Shown here in pieces: positions 6,781-14,463 of a DNA stretch of 56,169 bases. The stretch is from CAZDVQ01 sp964508975 (GTDB lineage: Bacteria; Bacteroidota; Bacteroidia; Chitinophagales; Saprospiraceae): the NCBI GenBank assembly GCA_964508975.1, contig CAZDVQ010000027.1, forward strand, positions 1 to 56,169. Direction: 5' to 3'. Below the pieces are notes generated by a model. That model was not told the DNA's origin, made no database searches, and worked only from the letters and a program-made list of their open reading frames with translations. Position 1 is the stretch's first letter, and every line of letters starts with the position of its first letter. The translations under genes and the position numbers were made by a program.

Positions 6781-8235
6781 ATGAAAGAAAAGTTTTTGGC
6801 CAACCTGGGCTTCTTGGTTATCATTAACCTGATTATCAAGCCTTTCTACATCTTTGGCATCGACCGTACCGTGCAGGTACGCGTGGCCCAAGACGTAGGC
6901 GAAGGTAGCTATGGCTTGTACTTTGAGCTGTATAGTTTGTCGGTGTTGTTTTATATCCTGCTCGACCTCGGCATTACCGACTACAACAAGCGCGAAATTG
7001 CCCAACACCCTGAAAGGTTAAGCACCGTGCTGCCCAACTTCTTGCTGGCCAAGAGCTTGCTGGCGGGGCTGTATTTCACCTTGCTGTTTGCCGTGGCCTT
7101 GCTCATTGGTTACGGTAACGATGCGCTGGCCTGGCTATGGCCCCTGGCGCTGAACCAGTTATTCATTTCCCTGATATTTTATTTCCGCTCAAATTTGGCA
7201 GGGCTGCTATATTTCAAGCTCGACGGTTTTTTCATGGTGCTCGACCGCCTGCTGATGATTTTTATTTGCGGTTTTTTACTCTGGTCAAGCTGGGTACAAG
7301 TGTTCAAGGTAGAGTATTTTATCTACGCCTCCACGACCTCCTACGGGCTTAGTGCTTTGTTGAGCGGCGCGGTAAGCTTGTACTACGCGGGTTTCCCGGC
7401 TTTGCGTTTCGATAAATCGGAGCTGATGACCATCATCAAGGGGAGCTTGCCTTTGGCCATCCTGGTGCTCATGATGTCGCTGTACAACAGGTTCGATACC
7501 GTCATGTTGGGTCGCATGCTCCCCGATGGCAACCTTGAAACCAATATTTACGCGTACGGCTACCGCATGTTAGATGCTGTTCAAGGTTTTGCCATGTTGT
7601 TCGCGGTGTTGCTGCTGCCTATGTTTGCCCGTATGATCCAGCAAAAAGACGATTTGAACGAGTTGGTACAACTCAGTTTTAAGAGTATACTGGTATTTTC
7701 GGTGAGCACCGCGCTGGCCTGTTTTTTCTTCCGAAACGAGCTGTTTGAGCTGCTCTACCACAAGCAAGATGTGTACGCCGCCAATGTTTTTGCCGGGCTT
7801 TTGTTCAGTTTTGTCAGCATCTCCACGGTATATATTTTTGGCACATTACTCACGGCCAACAAGAGCCTTTGGCACTTGAACATCATCGCGGTGGCGGGTG
7901 TAGTTTGCAATTTTGTGCTCAACTTCATCTTCATACCCGAGTACAAGGCGCTGGGCGCCACGCTGGCCACTTTGGTCACGCAGGCGCTCATGGCCATTTT
8001 GCAAGTGATATGGTGTATCAAGTTGCTTGATTTAAAATTCCCGCGGTATTATTTCCTCAACATTGCGGCCTATGCCGGTATATCGGCAGCCATATTTTAC
8101 GTGGTTCGTTTAACCGATGCGCACTGGATGATACAGCTTGGCATGGCGGGTGTAATGGTTTTAGCCGCCGCCGTTATGTCGAACATGATAGATTGGCGCG
8201 AAACGCTCAAGCTGCTCAAAAGCCGGAAAGGGTAG
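6781..8235 (+). CDS. Polysaccharide flippase-like membrane protein (MOP/Wzx type)
   Basis: Predicted inner-membrane lipid-linked oligosaccharide flippase of the MATE/MOP superfamily. The 484 residues contain about 12-14 hydrophobic helices, the usual number for Wzx-type proteins, with the N-terminal pattern (two helices, then a loop with SYGLYFELYSL) seen in polysaccharide-biosynthesis proteins. It starts three bases after upp. No glycosyltransferase or polymerase genes are in the window, so the cargo cannot be guessed. Downstream, an R1 repeat begins directly after the stop codon. Confidence 0.85.
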   Translation: MKEKFLANLGFLVIINLIIKPFYIFGIDRTVQVRVAQDVGEGSYGLYFELYSLSVLFYILLDLGITDYNKREIAQHPERLSTVLPNFLLAKSLLAGLYFTLLFAVALLIGYGNDALAWLWPLALNQLFISLIFYFRSNLAGLLYFKLDGFFMVLDRLLMIFICGFLLWSSWVQVFKVEYFIYASTTSYGLSALLSGAVSLYYAGFPALRFDKSELMTIIKGSLPLAILVLMMSLYNRFDTVMLGRMLPDGNLETNIYAYGYRMLDAVQGFAMLFAVLLLPMFARMIQQKDDLNELVQLSFKSILVFSVSTALACFFFRNELFELLYHKQDVYAANVFAGLLFSFVSISTVYIFGTLLTANKSLWHLNIIAVAGVVCNFVLNFIFIPEYKALGATLATLVTQALMAILQVIWCIKLLDLKFPRYYFLNIAAYAGISAAIFYVVRLTDAHWMIQLGMAGVMVLAAAVMSNMIDWRETLKLLKSRKG

Positions 8236-8386
8236 TTTTTTTGGGGCGTGCCCCTTGCGCTGGGGCGTATTGAATACGCCCCAATGCGCTTCGGGTCGCT
8301 ACGCTACGCGGCTCGCTGTCGCTCGGCCCCTGCGGGTCTGGCGCGTTGCGCCACCGCTTCGCATCGCTCACGCGATAGGCCATTAA
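8236..8386 (+). repeat. R1 mosaic GC-rich intergenic repeat (copy 4) with nested hairpin
   Basis: Starts at the stop codon of the flippase gene with a T-tract and GGGGCGTGCCCC, then a nested hairpin GGGGCGTATTGAATACGCCC (8263-8283), then CGGGTCGCTACGCTACGCGG, CTCGCTGTCGCTCGGCCCC, GCGGGTCTGGCGCG, TTGCGCCACC and GCATCGCTCACGCG. Bases 8387-8481 hold nothing recognisable. Confidence 0.85.
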
Positions 8387-8481
8387 GCCTTATTCATTTT
8401 GAACATTGTCGAGCGTTTATCTACTTTTCATAAGTGCCCGGGCTGCAATGCCGCCGGTGCGACACCCTGCTTGTAGCCTGT

Positions 8482-9372
8482 TTAACCACCCGGTAAGAAT
8501 ATCTTGATGGTTTGAATGCTTTTGTCCGTCTCGATTTGTGCAAAGTAAATACCAGGAACAAGGCCAGATACATCTAGTACACGGTTTTCGCTGAGGCTCA
8601 AGCTGGTACCCAAAACATCGTAAAGCATTATTTTAGAAATGCTCAAGGCTTCATTTTCAATGATTAACTGGCCTTGCTGGATGGAATATTTAATGGTGTA
8701 CGCTGAGTTTGGAGATTCTTGTACTGCGGAAGTTATCTGGTTCTCTGAAAATACAAAGTACAACACGGTTACAGAATCAACACTGCCATTGTTGATATTT
8801 ACTGGATACTTATAATAATCGGCAAAGGGACGATTCAGCGTTTCTATAGCCATGCCATTGCCGTAAGATTGTAAAATAATCGGGTTTAGAAAATACGGGT
8901 TAGAGAAAAATGAACTCTCGTATACGATTAAACTCCAATCCCTACAATCATTCTGTGGTGCCTGAGCAAACAAGGAAGGATCCCACGAGAATGTAATTGG
9001 GGGATGTTTAACCCGCATGACTAGGGCATGAACTGTCATGAGTGCTAATGGAGAATTACAATAAATTCCGCCTCCTTCCGCTAACAGTGTTTTAGAAACA
9101 TTACCCACATACTGATGAATACCGTTCCACTCCAAGAATGAACTGCCGGCCCTCATTTCAAAAACACTATCGTAGGGTACATTGGTAATATCAACTTCGC
9201 CAAAAAAGGTATCAATATCTTCAGTAGCGATTGGATCGTAACCTAGTATCACGCTATCCCTGTTTCCTAGGGCATCGGTAGCATACAGCGTAAATTGGAA
9301 TTCGGGGCTGGTTTGTGCGGACGACAACTGTGCTAATAAACACATTGTATATAATGTTGCTAGTGTTTTCAT
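8482..9372 (-). CDS. Secreted protein with T9SS type A C-terminal sorting domain
   Basis: Predicted cargo of the type IX secretion system, exported to the surface or medium. The ATG at 9372 is chosen because it opens a clear signal peptide (MKTLATLYTM to SSAQ); a longer reading from 9507 would run into repeat DNA. The 296-residue protein has a middle region I do not recognise and, over about the last 75 residues, a por secretion-type sorting domain: ISKIMLYDVLG, DVSGLVPGIYFAQI and a final TIKIFLP. The domain is characteristic of Bacteroidota with T9SS. The passenger's function is unknown. R1 and R2 repeats flank the gene. Confidence 0.85.
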   Translation of the reverse strand: MKTLATLYTMCLLAQLSSAQTSPEFQFTLYATDALGNRDSVILGYDPIATEDIDTFFGEVDITNVPYDSVFEMRAGSSFLEWNGIHQYVGNVSKTLLAEGGGIYCNSPLALMTVHALVMRVKHPPITFSWDPSLFAQAPQNDCRDWSLIVYESSFFSNPYFLNPIILQSYGNGMAIETLNRPFADYYKYPVNINNGSVDSVTVLYFVFSENQITSAVQESPNSAYTIKYSIQQGQLIIENEALSISKIMLYDVLGTSLSLSENRVLDVSGLVPGIYFAQIETDKSIQTIKIFLPGG

Positions 9373-9504
9373 GGTTCTTTTTATTGCCCCATCTGGTTTA
9401 AGTCTTGTACGAAGATAAGGAAAAATGTAAAACATGCAACTTCTAAAGGCTTGCCGCCACGGAACGGTTAGACGTGCCCAAAACTGGTCGAGCGTAGCTC
9501 GGCC

Positions 9505-9579
9505 CAACCCCCGCTACCAACGGACGCGCAGCGTCCTGTGCAGTGGAGGGGGTCGGCGCGCAGCGCCGGGGGGAGGCGC
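9505..9579 (-). repeat. R2 GC-rich intergenic repeat (copy 2)
   Basis: Inverted copy of the element at 2616-2691. The shared blocks appear here as CAACCCCCGCTAC, CTGTGCAGTGGAGGGGGTC and GGGGGGAGGCGC. It lies in the spacer between the divergent T9SS cargo gene and the GRDP-like gene; the rest of 9373-9689 shows no gene. Confidence 0.7.
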
Positions 9580-9689
9580 CACGAAGCGCAGCGCAATGAA
9601 CGGCCAAGATTTAATGGAGTTTTTTACCCCACCGTGTAACATAAGCAGATATTTTATACTTATTTTGTAGAACATATCTGAATCAACAC

Positions 9690-10181
9690 ATGCCAAGCCA
9701 AGCCGATTTATTCGACAAAATAATGCGCTTTATACTCGACGAGGCCAATGTCTCGTTTAGTTTTAGCGACCGCTTGGCACGCGAGCAGGCTTGGAGCCTA
9801 GATTATACCCTCAGGGCTATCTCAGAATATAAAAAATTTATCTACCTCCTGTGCGTGGCACAACACCCACTAACGCCCTCTGACCAGGTTGATCAGGTTT
9901 GGCACCTACACCTGCTGTACACACAATCGTATTGGCATGAGTTATGTCGCGATACGCTTGGCCGAGATATTCACCACGGGCCAACTAAAGGAGGCCAGCA
10001 AGAACGCGACAAGTTTACCAACTGGTACGATAAAACCAAAACCCTGTACGAAACGGAACTTGGCTATGCCCCACCACCCGATATTTGGCCCGATTCGGAT
10101 ACCCGTTTTAGCGATATTTTCTTTCAACGCGTAAACCTGAAAAAGAACTGGATTATACCTAAACCCTTTAAAAATAAGTAG
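9690..10181 (+). CDS. GRDP-like (glycine-rich domain-containing protein-like) protein
   Basis: Small 163-residue soluble protein whose core matches the bacterial GRDP-like family. The diagnostic block is DQVWHLHLLYTQSYWHELC (residues 68-86), followed by DIHHGP at 93-98. The spacing of H72, H74, H83, C86, H95 and H96 suggests a metal site, but this is inference. There is no signal peptide or membrane helix. Its stop is one base before the start of the next gene, whose product ends in a Gly/Ser/Cys tail, so the two are translated from one message. No function is established for this family in bacteria. See the findings for the two-gene cassette. Confidence 0.8.
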   Translation: MPSQADLFDKIMRFILDEANVSFSFSDRLAREQAWSLDYTLRAISEYKKFIYLLCVAQHPLTPSDQVDQVWHLHLLYTQSYWHELCRDTLGRDIHHGPTKGGQQERDKFTNWYDKTKTLYETELGYAPPPDIWPDSDTRFSDIFFQRVNLKKNWIIPKPFKNK

Positions 10182-10182
10182 T

Positions 10183-11028
10183 ATGAGACACTTGGTAAAC
10201 CTTCGCCCTGCCGAGATTACGTTGCTGCAACTAGGCAGTGCTGCCGATTTGAGAACGCTGTTTAAATTAACCCTCCAGGATTTAATCCTGAAAAAAGTAC
10301 TTAAAGTAGAACCTAGCGATAGCCAAACGGACACCCCTGTATTTTCATTTAGTCGGGGCTTGCAGTTTGACAGCTACGCTGCCGTACCACACGAGGATGT
10401 ATTCCTGCGCATTTTTAAAACTGACCCCGACCTGCGCCTTGACTTCCCACAGTTGCTGAAGCTAGCCCGTAAAAATGCCTACAATATCAACAGTTACCAC
10501 AAGATGATTTATCCAAGGCCAAACTTGGCTGATGCCTTCAAGCAAAGTTTTTTCCAAAAAATATTAGGTTCGGGTTTTAGCATTACCCCAATGGGTATTG
10601 CCTTGCGTACTGAAGTAGCACAAGAAATTACAGCAACCCGCGCCTTATTGCAAGATTTATTGCAGCGCAATCCCAGCGAGGCCGATAAAATTATCGCCCA
10701 GCTTAACGGTAATGTTTACCTGATTGGCGGCATCGACGAACAGCTCACCCGTTTGATTGACGAACGCTTGATGCGGGAGCCAGACAGAGGCTCAACGGAT
10801 ACCAGCAGCAGTTATACTAATACCAGCGACAGCAGCGGTTGCGCTGGTATGATGATGTGGGGCGGCTACGGTCATTTTTCAAACTCGTTTGATGACCACA
10901 GCACAGAAATGGGCAGCGATACCACTAATTTTGACAGCGGCTTTGAAGGTAGCTCCGACGGTGGGTCAGACAGTGGCGGTGGCGATAGCGGTTGCTCTGG
11001 CTGCGGTGGTTGTGGCGGTGGCGACTAG
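10183..11028 (+). CDS. TIGR04222-like protein with Gly/Ser/Cys low-complexity tail
   Basis: A 281-residue protein in two parts. Residues 1-200 are ordinary, Leu-rich and helical, free of Cys, and begin with LRPAEITLLQLG, which resembles the N-terminal pattern of the TIGR04222 family (a domain usually followed by a low-complexity tail). Residues 203-281 are almost only Ser, Gly, Asp, Thr and Cys, ending CSGCGGCGGGD; all four Cys of the protein (220, 271, 274, 277) lie here. I see no membrane helix, although many family members are called membrane proteins. It is tightly coupled to the upstream GRDP-like gene and its stop overlaps that of mazG by 4 bases on the opposite strand. The TIGR04222 match is from memory of the family's shape. 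Confidence 0.7.
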   Translation: MRHLVNLRPAEITLLQLGSAADLRTLFKLTLQDLILKKVLKVEPSDSQTDTPVFSFSRGLQFDSYAAVPHEDVFLRIFKTDPDLRLDFPQLLKLARKNAYNINSYHKMIYPRPNLADAFKQSFFQKILGSGFSITPMGIALRTEVAQEITATRALLQDLLQRNPSEADKIIAQLNGNVYLIGGIDEQLTRLIDERLMREPDRGSTDTSSSYTNTSDSSGCAGMMMWGGYGHFSNSFDDHSTEMGSDTTNFDSGFEGSSDGGSDSGGGDSGCSGCGGCGGGD

Positions 11029-11774
11029 TGCTCTTCCTTTTTCGCTTCGTTCCAAAGGGCATCCATGGCTTCGAGGCTCATGTCTTTTAGCGGTGCCGGG
11101 GCGTGTTGCTCAATGTATTGAAACCTGCGGATAAACTTCCGGTTGGTTTTTTCGAGCGCGGTTTCTGGGTCGACGCCAATGTAGCGGGCGTAGTTGATGA
11201 GTGCGAACATCACATCGCCAAACTCCTCGGCTTTTTTGTCGGCGGGGGCTTCAAGTAATTCTTGGAGTTCTTCTTGAACTTTGGCCCAGACATCGGCGGG
11301 GTCATCCCATTCAAAGCCAACCTTGCCTGCTTTTTCTTGGATACGCCAGGCCTTGACCACAGCGGGCAATGATACTGGCACACCTTGTAGTACCGAGGTT
11401 TTACCTTCTTGTAGTTTGAGTTGTTCCCAGTTGCGTTTTACATCTTCTTCGTTTTCTACTTTCACATCGCCGTATATATGTGGGTGGCGGTGAATCAGTT
11501 TTTCACAGATGGCGTTGAGTACATCCGCCACGTCGAAGGCGCCTTGTTCGTTAGCAATTTTTGCATAAAACACCAGGTGCAAGAAAATATCGCCAAGCTC
11601 CCCTTTCAGCTCATCCATGTCGTTGTTGAGGATGGCATCCGCCAGCTCGTAGGTTTCCTCAATGGTTAGCGGGCGGAGGCTTTCGAGGGTTTGTTTTTTA
11701 TCCCAAGGGCATTTAGCCCGGAGGTCGTCCATGATGTCGAGTAAACGGGCAAAAGCACTGAGGCGAGGATCCAT
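11025..11774 (-). CDS. mazG: Nucleoside triphosphate pyrophosphohydrolase MazG
   Basis: Cytosolic house-cleaning enzyme that hydrolyses NTPs and dNTPs to monophosphates. The 249-residue protein has the two MazG repeats of the full-length form: CPWDKKQT at 22-29 with EETYE at 39-43 and ELGDIFLHL at 59-67 in the first, and EELQELLEA with EEFGDVMFAL in the second. The start at 11774 (MDPRLSAF) is preferred because the open frame upstream runs through a 76-bp inverted-repeat element. It converges on the GRDP/Cys-tail cassette with a 4-base overlap of stop codons. Confidence 0.95.
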   Translation of the reverse strand: MDPRLSAFARLLDIMDDLRAKCPWDKKQTLESLRPLTIEETYELADAILNNDMDELKGELGDIFLHLVFYAKIANEQGAFDVADVLNAICEKLIHRHPHIYGDVKVENEEDVKRNWEQLKLQEGKTSVLQGVPVSLPAVVKAWRIQEKAGKVGFEWDDPADVWAKVQEELQELLEAPADKKAEEFGDVMFALINYARYIGVDPETALEKTNRKFIRRFQYIEQHAPAPLKDMSLEAMDALWNEAKKEEH

Positions 11775-11803
11775 GAGGTATTGGGGTAATAAAGTGAACA
11801 CTA

Positions 11804-11879
11804 AGAGTATGTTTGGATTTTGGGTTTCGAGGGAAAAACGAGCTGTTTTTCGCCGGAAGCTAAAGTTCAAACATACTCT
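11804..11879. mobile_element. 76-bp element with terminal inverted repeats (copy A, complete)
   Basis: The ends are inverted copies: AGAGTATGTTTGGATTTT on the left and, read inverted on the right, AGAGTATGTTTGAACTTT. The centre holds a second stem, GAAAAAC and GTTTTTC around GAGCT, so the whole unit can fold into one long hairpin. It lies between mazG and the PAP2-like gene. A complete second copy of identical length is at 13871-13946. It is non-coding and MITE-like. Confidence 0.8.
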
Positions 11880-11883
11880 AATC

Positions 11884-12003
11884 GCGCCAAGGATAGGAGC
11901 GGGCGCCGGAGGCGCTCCCGCAGCGCGCAGCGCAAGGGACAAGCAAAGCGCAGCCGCGTATAGCCTGGTGCCCGGCCGTAGGGCGGGCAGGCGCCCAAAA
12001 AAA
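11884..12003 (-). repeat. R1 mosaic GC-rich intergenic repeat (copy 5)
   Basis: Read on the minus strand: T-tract, GGGCGCCTGCCCGCC, CTACGGCCGGGCACCAGG, CGCGGCTGCGC, TTGCTTGTCCC, GGGAGCGCC and GGCGCCCGCTCC. It is most like copy 11 (39971-40079). It starts 4 bases after the PAP2-like stop codon with the T-tract next to the gene end. Confidence 0.8.
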
Positions 12004-12006
12004 TAT

Positions 12007-12660
12007 CTATTGAACTACATCCGACATGCCGAACATGGCCATGATGTTCATGGCCATTAGCTGCGCGATGAAGCCGATAGCGTAGCCGATATACACTTCT
12101 TGCTCGCTGTGGGCTTTGAGGTACAAGCGTGCGGTACCGGTTAAACCAGCCAGTAAAAAGATGACAATGGTGGGCAAAACGATGCTGTTGTAGCTTTGGC
12201 CCAAGGTGAGTATGGCCATGGCCACCAGGCCGCCAGCGCCCACGGTGTGCATGCTTACCTTCATGAAAATGTTGACCACGAACGCCGTGAAAAGCGCGAT
12301 GGTAGCCCCCAGGGTAAAGGCTTGGAACACCAGCGGCACGTCGTTGATGCGGTAAAAGGTGTAAAACGTGCTCAGGTAGCAGGTACCCGCCGCGATGTAA
12401 GGCCCGATGCGCTCGGTTTTATCGTGTAGTTGAAAACTCTTGACCATGTCGAGCATTCGCATGATAAACACGGCCAGCACGGGGAATAAAAAGGTACTGG
12501 CTAGTACTTGTACGAAGAGGAAAAAACGCTCGTTCAGCACGGAGCTCAAACTGTAACCGTCGAAAATGTATGGGTTGGCGTAGGCCAACAGCAATAGGCC
12601 ATAGCTGAGCATCAGCAATGGGTGAAAGAGGACGGATACGGTTTGCGCGGCGAGTTTCAT
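12007..12660 (-). CDS. PAP2-like integral membrane protein
   Basis: Predicted inner-membrane protein of 217 residues with about six to seven hydrophobic helices. KVSMHTVGAGGL at 134-145 resembles the central PAP2 phosphatase motif (K-x-S-x-H-x-x-G), and KTERIGPY at 81-88 is a possible counterpart of the first phosphate-binding motif; the match is incomplete, so phosphatase activity on a lipid phosphate is only suggested. The ATG at 12660 is chosen because upstream sequence in the frame is a heptamer array, translating as repeated NYQLSTxN-like units. Similar proteins are common in Bacteroidota. Confidence 0.65.
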   Translation of the reverse strand: MKLAAQTVSVLFHPLLMLSYGLLLLAYANPYIFDGYSLSSVLNERFFLFVQVLASTFLFPVLAVFIMRMLDMVKSFQLHDKTERIGPYIAAGTCYLSTFYTFYRINDVPLVFQAFTLGATIALFTAFVVNIFMKVSMHTVGAGGLVAMAILTLGQSYNSIVLPTIVIFLLAGLTGTARLYLKAHSEQEVYIGYAIGFIAQLMAMNIMAMFGMSDVVQ

Positions 12661-12667
12661 TTGGATT

Positions 12668-12791
12668 AGTTGGTAGTTCGGAGTTGGTAGTTGGTAGTTT
12701 TGGGTTGATAGTTCGGAGTTGATAGTTGATAGTTTGGAGTTGGTCGTATTAGAGTCATTTTCTACCAACTATCAACTACCAACTATCAACT
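12668..12791. repeat. Heptamer array H5 (15 units, inverted arms)
   Basis: Eleven consecutive 7-base units (mostly AGTTGGT, AGTTGAT, AGTTCGG) run from 12668 to 12744, and four complementary units (ACCAACT, ATCAACT twice) from 12764 to 12791, around a 19-base loop. The stop codon of asd lies inside the right arm. It is the most regular array in the window. Confidence 0.85.
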
Positions 12792-13766
12792 CAAAAAAAG
12801 GTATTCCGCGATCTGAACAGCATTGGTTGCAGCACCTTTGCGTAGGTTATCGGCAACAATCCAGAGGTTGAGGGAGTTTGGCTGCGACTCGTCGCGGCGG
12901 ATACGGCCCACGAACACCTCGTCGCGGTTATTGGCCTCTAGCGGCATGGGGTAAATGTTGTTGGCCACATCATCGCGGAGGATAACGCCTGGGGTATTGG
13001 CCATCATGTCGCGTACCTCGGCCAGGTCGAAATCCTGTTCGAACTCGATGTTGACCGATTCAGAGTGGCCGCCCATCACGGGGATGCGCACGGTGGTAGC
13101 GGTTACCCGAATGCTATTATCGCCCATGATTTTCATGGTTTCATTCACCATTTTCATTTCTTCCTTGGTGTAGCCATTCTCGGTAAACACGTCGATATGC
13201 GGCAAAACGTTTAGGTCGATGCGGTGTGGGTAAACCATCGGGCCGTCGATGCCAGCGCGTTCGTTCATGAGTTGATCAACCGCTTTTTTGCCTGTACCTG
13301 TAACTGATTGGTACGTTGAAACCACCACGCGTTTAATACCGTAGCGTTTGTGCAAAGGATTGAGTACCACTACCATTTGGATGGTAGAGCAGTTGGGGTT
13401 AGCAATGATTTTATCGTTTGGGGTTAGCACGTGGGCATTTACTTCGGGTACCACCAACTTTTTGTCGGGGTCCATGCGCCAGGCAGAAGAGTTGTCGATA
13501 ACGGTGATACCGGCCTCGGCAAACTTGGGGGCCCATTCTTTAGAGGTAGAACCACCGGCGGAGAACAGCGCGATATCTGGGCGCATGGCGATGGCATCGG
13601 CCATACCAACCACCTTGTAGGCTTTACCTTTGAACATCACCTCGGTACCGATACTGCGCTCGGAGGCCACGGGGATAAACTCGGTCACGGGGAAATTGCG
13701 CTCTTCGAGCACTTTACGCATTACTTCGCCTACCATGCCGGTAGCACCAACAACTGCAACTTTCAT
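12786..13766 (-). CDS. asd: Aspartate-semialdehyde dehydrogenase
   Basis: Cytosolic enzyme that reduces aspartyl phosphate to aspartate semialdehyde for Lys, Met, Thr and diaminopimelate synthesis. The 326-residue protein begins with the NADP-binding motif VGATGMVG, carries the catalytic Cys at 126 in NPNCSTIQM, and has the substrate-binding GGHSESVN segment. The start at 13766 is at the dinucleotide-binding fold; the longer frame from 13841 has no family support. The last codons and stop lie within heptamer array H5. A -7-like box is found 64 bases upstream. Confidence 0.96.
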   Translation of the reverse strand: MKVAVVGATGMVGEVMRKVLEERNFPVTEFIPVASERSIGTEVMFKGKAYKVVGMADAIAMRPDIALFSAGGSTSKEWAPKFAEAGITVIDNSSAWRMDPDKKLVVPEVNAHVLTPNDKIIANPNCSTIQMVVVLNPLHKRYGIKRVVVSTYQSVTGTGKKAVDQLMNERAGIDGPMVYPHRIDLNVLPHIDVFTENGYTKEEMKMVNETMKIMGDNSIRVTATTVRIPVMGGHSESVNIEFEQDFDLAEVRDMMANTPGVILRDDVANNIYPMPLEANNRDEVFVGRIRRDESQPNSLNLWIVADNLRKGAATNAVQIAEYLFLS

Positions 13767-13829
13767 GTTTTTTAGGTAATAAAAGGTGGGAAATAGATAG
13801 AAAAGCTTGGATTGAGGCCCAATCGGTTG

Positions 13830-13837
13830 CAAAATTA
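13830..13837 (-). promoter_or_regulatory. Possible -7 box of asd
   Basis: Minus-strand TAATTTTG fits TAnnTTTG. No clear -33 TTTG is found at the standard distance. Confidence 0.4.
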
Positions 13838-13870
13838 GCACAATTGCCGTTACTTTACGTTGATTTAGTA

Positions 13871-13946
13871 AGAGTATGTTTGGATTTTGGGTTTCGAGGG
13901 AAAAACGAGCTATTTATCGCCGGAAGCTAAAGTCCAAACATACTCT
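13871..13946. mobile_element. 76-bp element with terminal inverted repeats (copy B, complete)
   Basis: Same length and ends as copy A. Outer ends AGAGTATGTTTGGATTTT and its inverted partner AGAGTATGTTTGGACTTT pair almost perfectly. It is flanked on both sides by TA (tagTA and TAacc), possibly a 2-bp target duplication. The inner stem is weakened (ATTTATC instead of GTTTTTC). It sits between divergent asd and ytxJ. Confidence 0.8.
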
Positions 13947-13981
13947 TAACCAACCCACACAACTTAATTTAAAATATTCAC

Positions 13982-14371
13982 ATGGGCTTATTTGACCGTA
14001 TATTCAACAACCAGCAAGACAATACTTCCAGTGCAATTCCCTGGGTGGCGCTCCAAGATATAGCGCAACTTGACGAACTGGTTGAGCTATCACAAAGCAA
14101 GGATTGCCTCATCTTGAAGCACAGCACGCGTTGTTCTATCAGTAGCATGGCGCTGGATCGGCTAGAACGGAGTTGGAATTTGGATGAAGCCCAAGTTACA
14201 CCCTACTACCTCGACTTGATTGCCTACCGGCCCATTTCCAATGCCATTGCCGAGCGTTTTGGGGTAGAGCACGAGTCGCCGCAGGTACTATTGGTACGAC
14301 AAGGCAAGGTCATTTTCCACAACTCGCACAACAGTATCTCGGTGCAATCTATTGCTGAAGTACTGGCGTAA
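13982..14371 (+). CDS. ytxJ: Bacillithiol-system redox protein YtxJ
   Basis: Small thioredoxin-fold protein of 129 residues in the YtxJ family, proposed to reduce bacillithiol mixed disulfides in the cytosol. The motif KHSTRCSISSMAL carries the single redox Cys at 51 where thioredoxins have CXXC, which is usual for this family, and SPQVLLVRQGKV gives the cis-Pro segment. It implies that the organism makes bacillithiol, but no bsh gene is in the window. The ATG at 13982 starts the conserved N terminus. It lies beyond a 76-bp inverted-repeat element and divergent to asd. Confidence 0.85.
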   Translation: MGLFDRIFNNQQDNTSSAIPWVALQDIAQLDELVELSQSKDCLILKHSTRCSISSMALDRLERSWNLDEAQVTPYYLDLIAYRPISNAIAERFGVEHESPQVLLVRQGKVIFHNSHNSISVQSIAEVLA

Positions 14372-14463
14372 AACACTGGTTTGCCAGAATTTGGAGCATG
14401 AATTAAACAAACCTCCCAACAGCACGTAGATAAAGGGTATTCACCCAAAAAATAATAGCCAGC

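Noticed and set aside
11775..11942. N-terminal extension of mazG
   Set aside because: It would translate the 76-bp inverted-repeat element; the family start is the ATG at 11774.
12661..12768. N-terminal extension of the PAP2-like gene
   Set aside because: It translates heptamer array H5 into repeats of seven residues; no family support.
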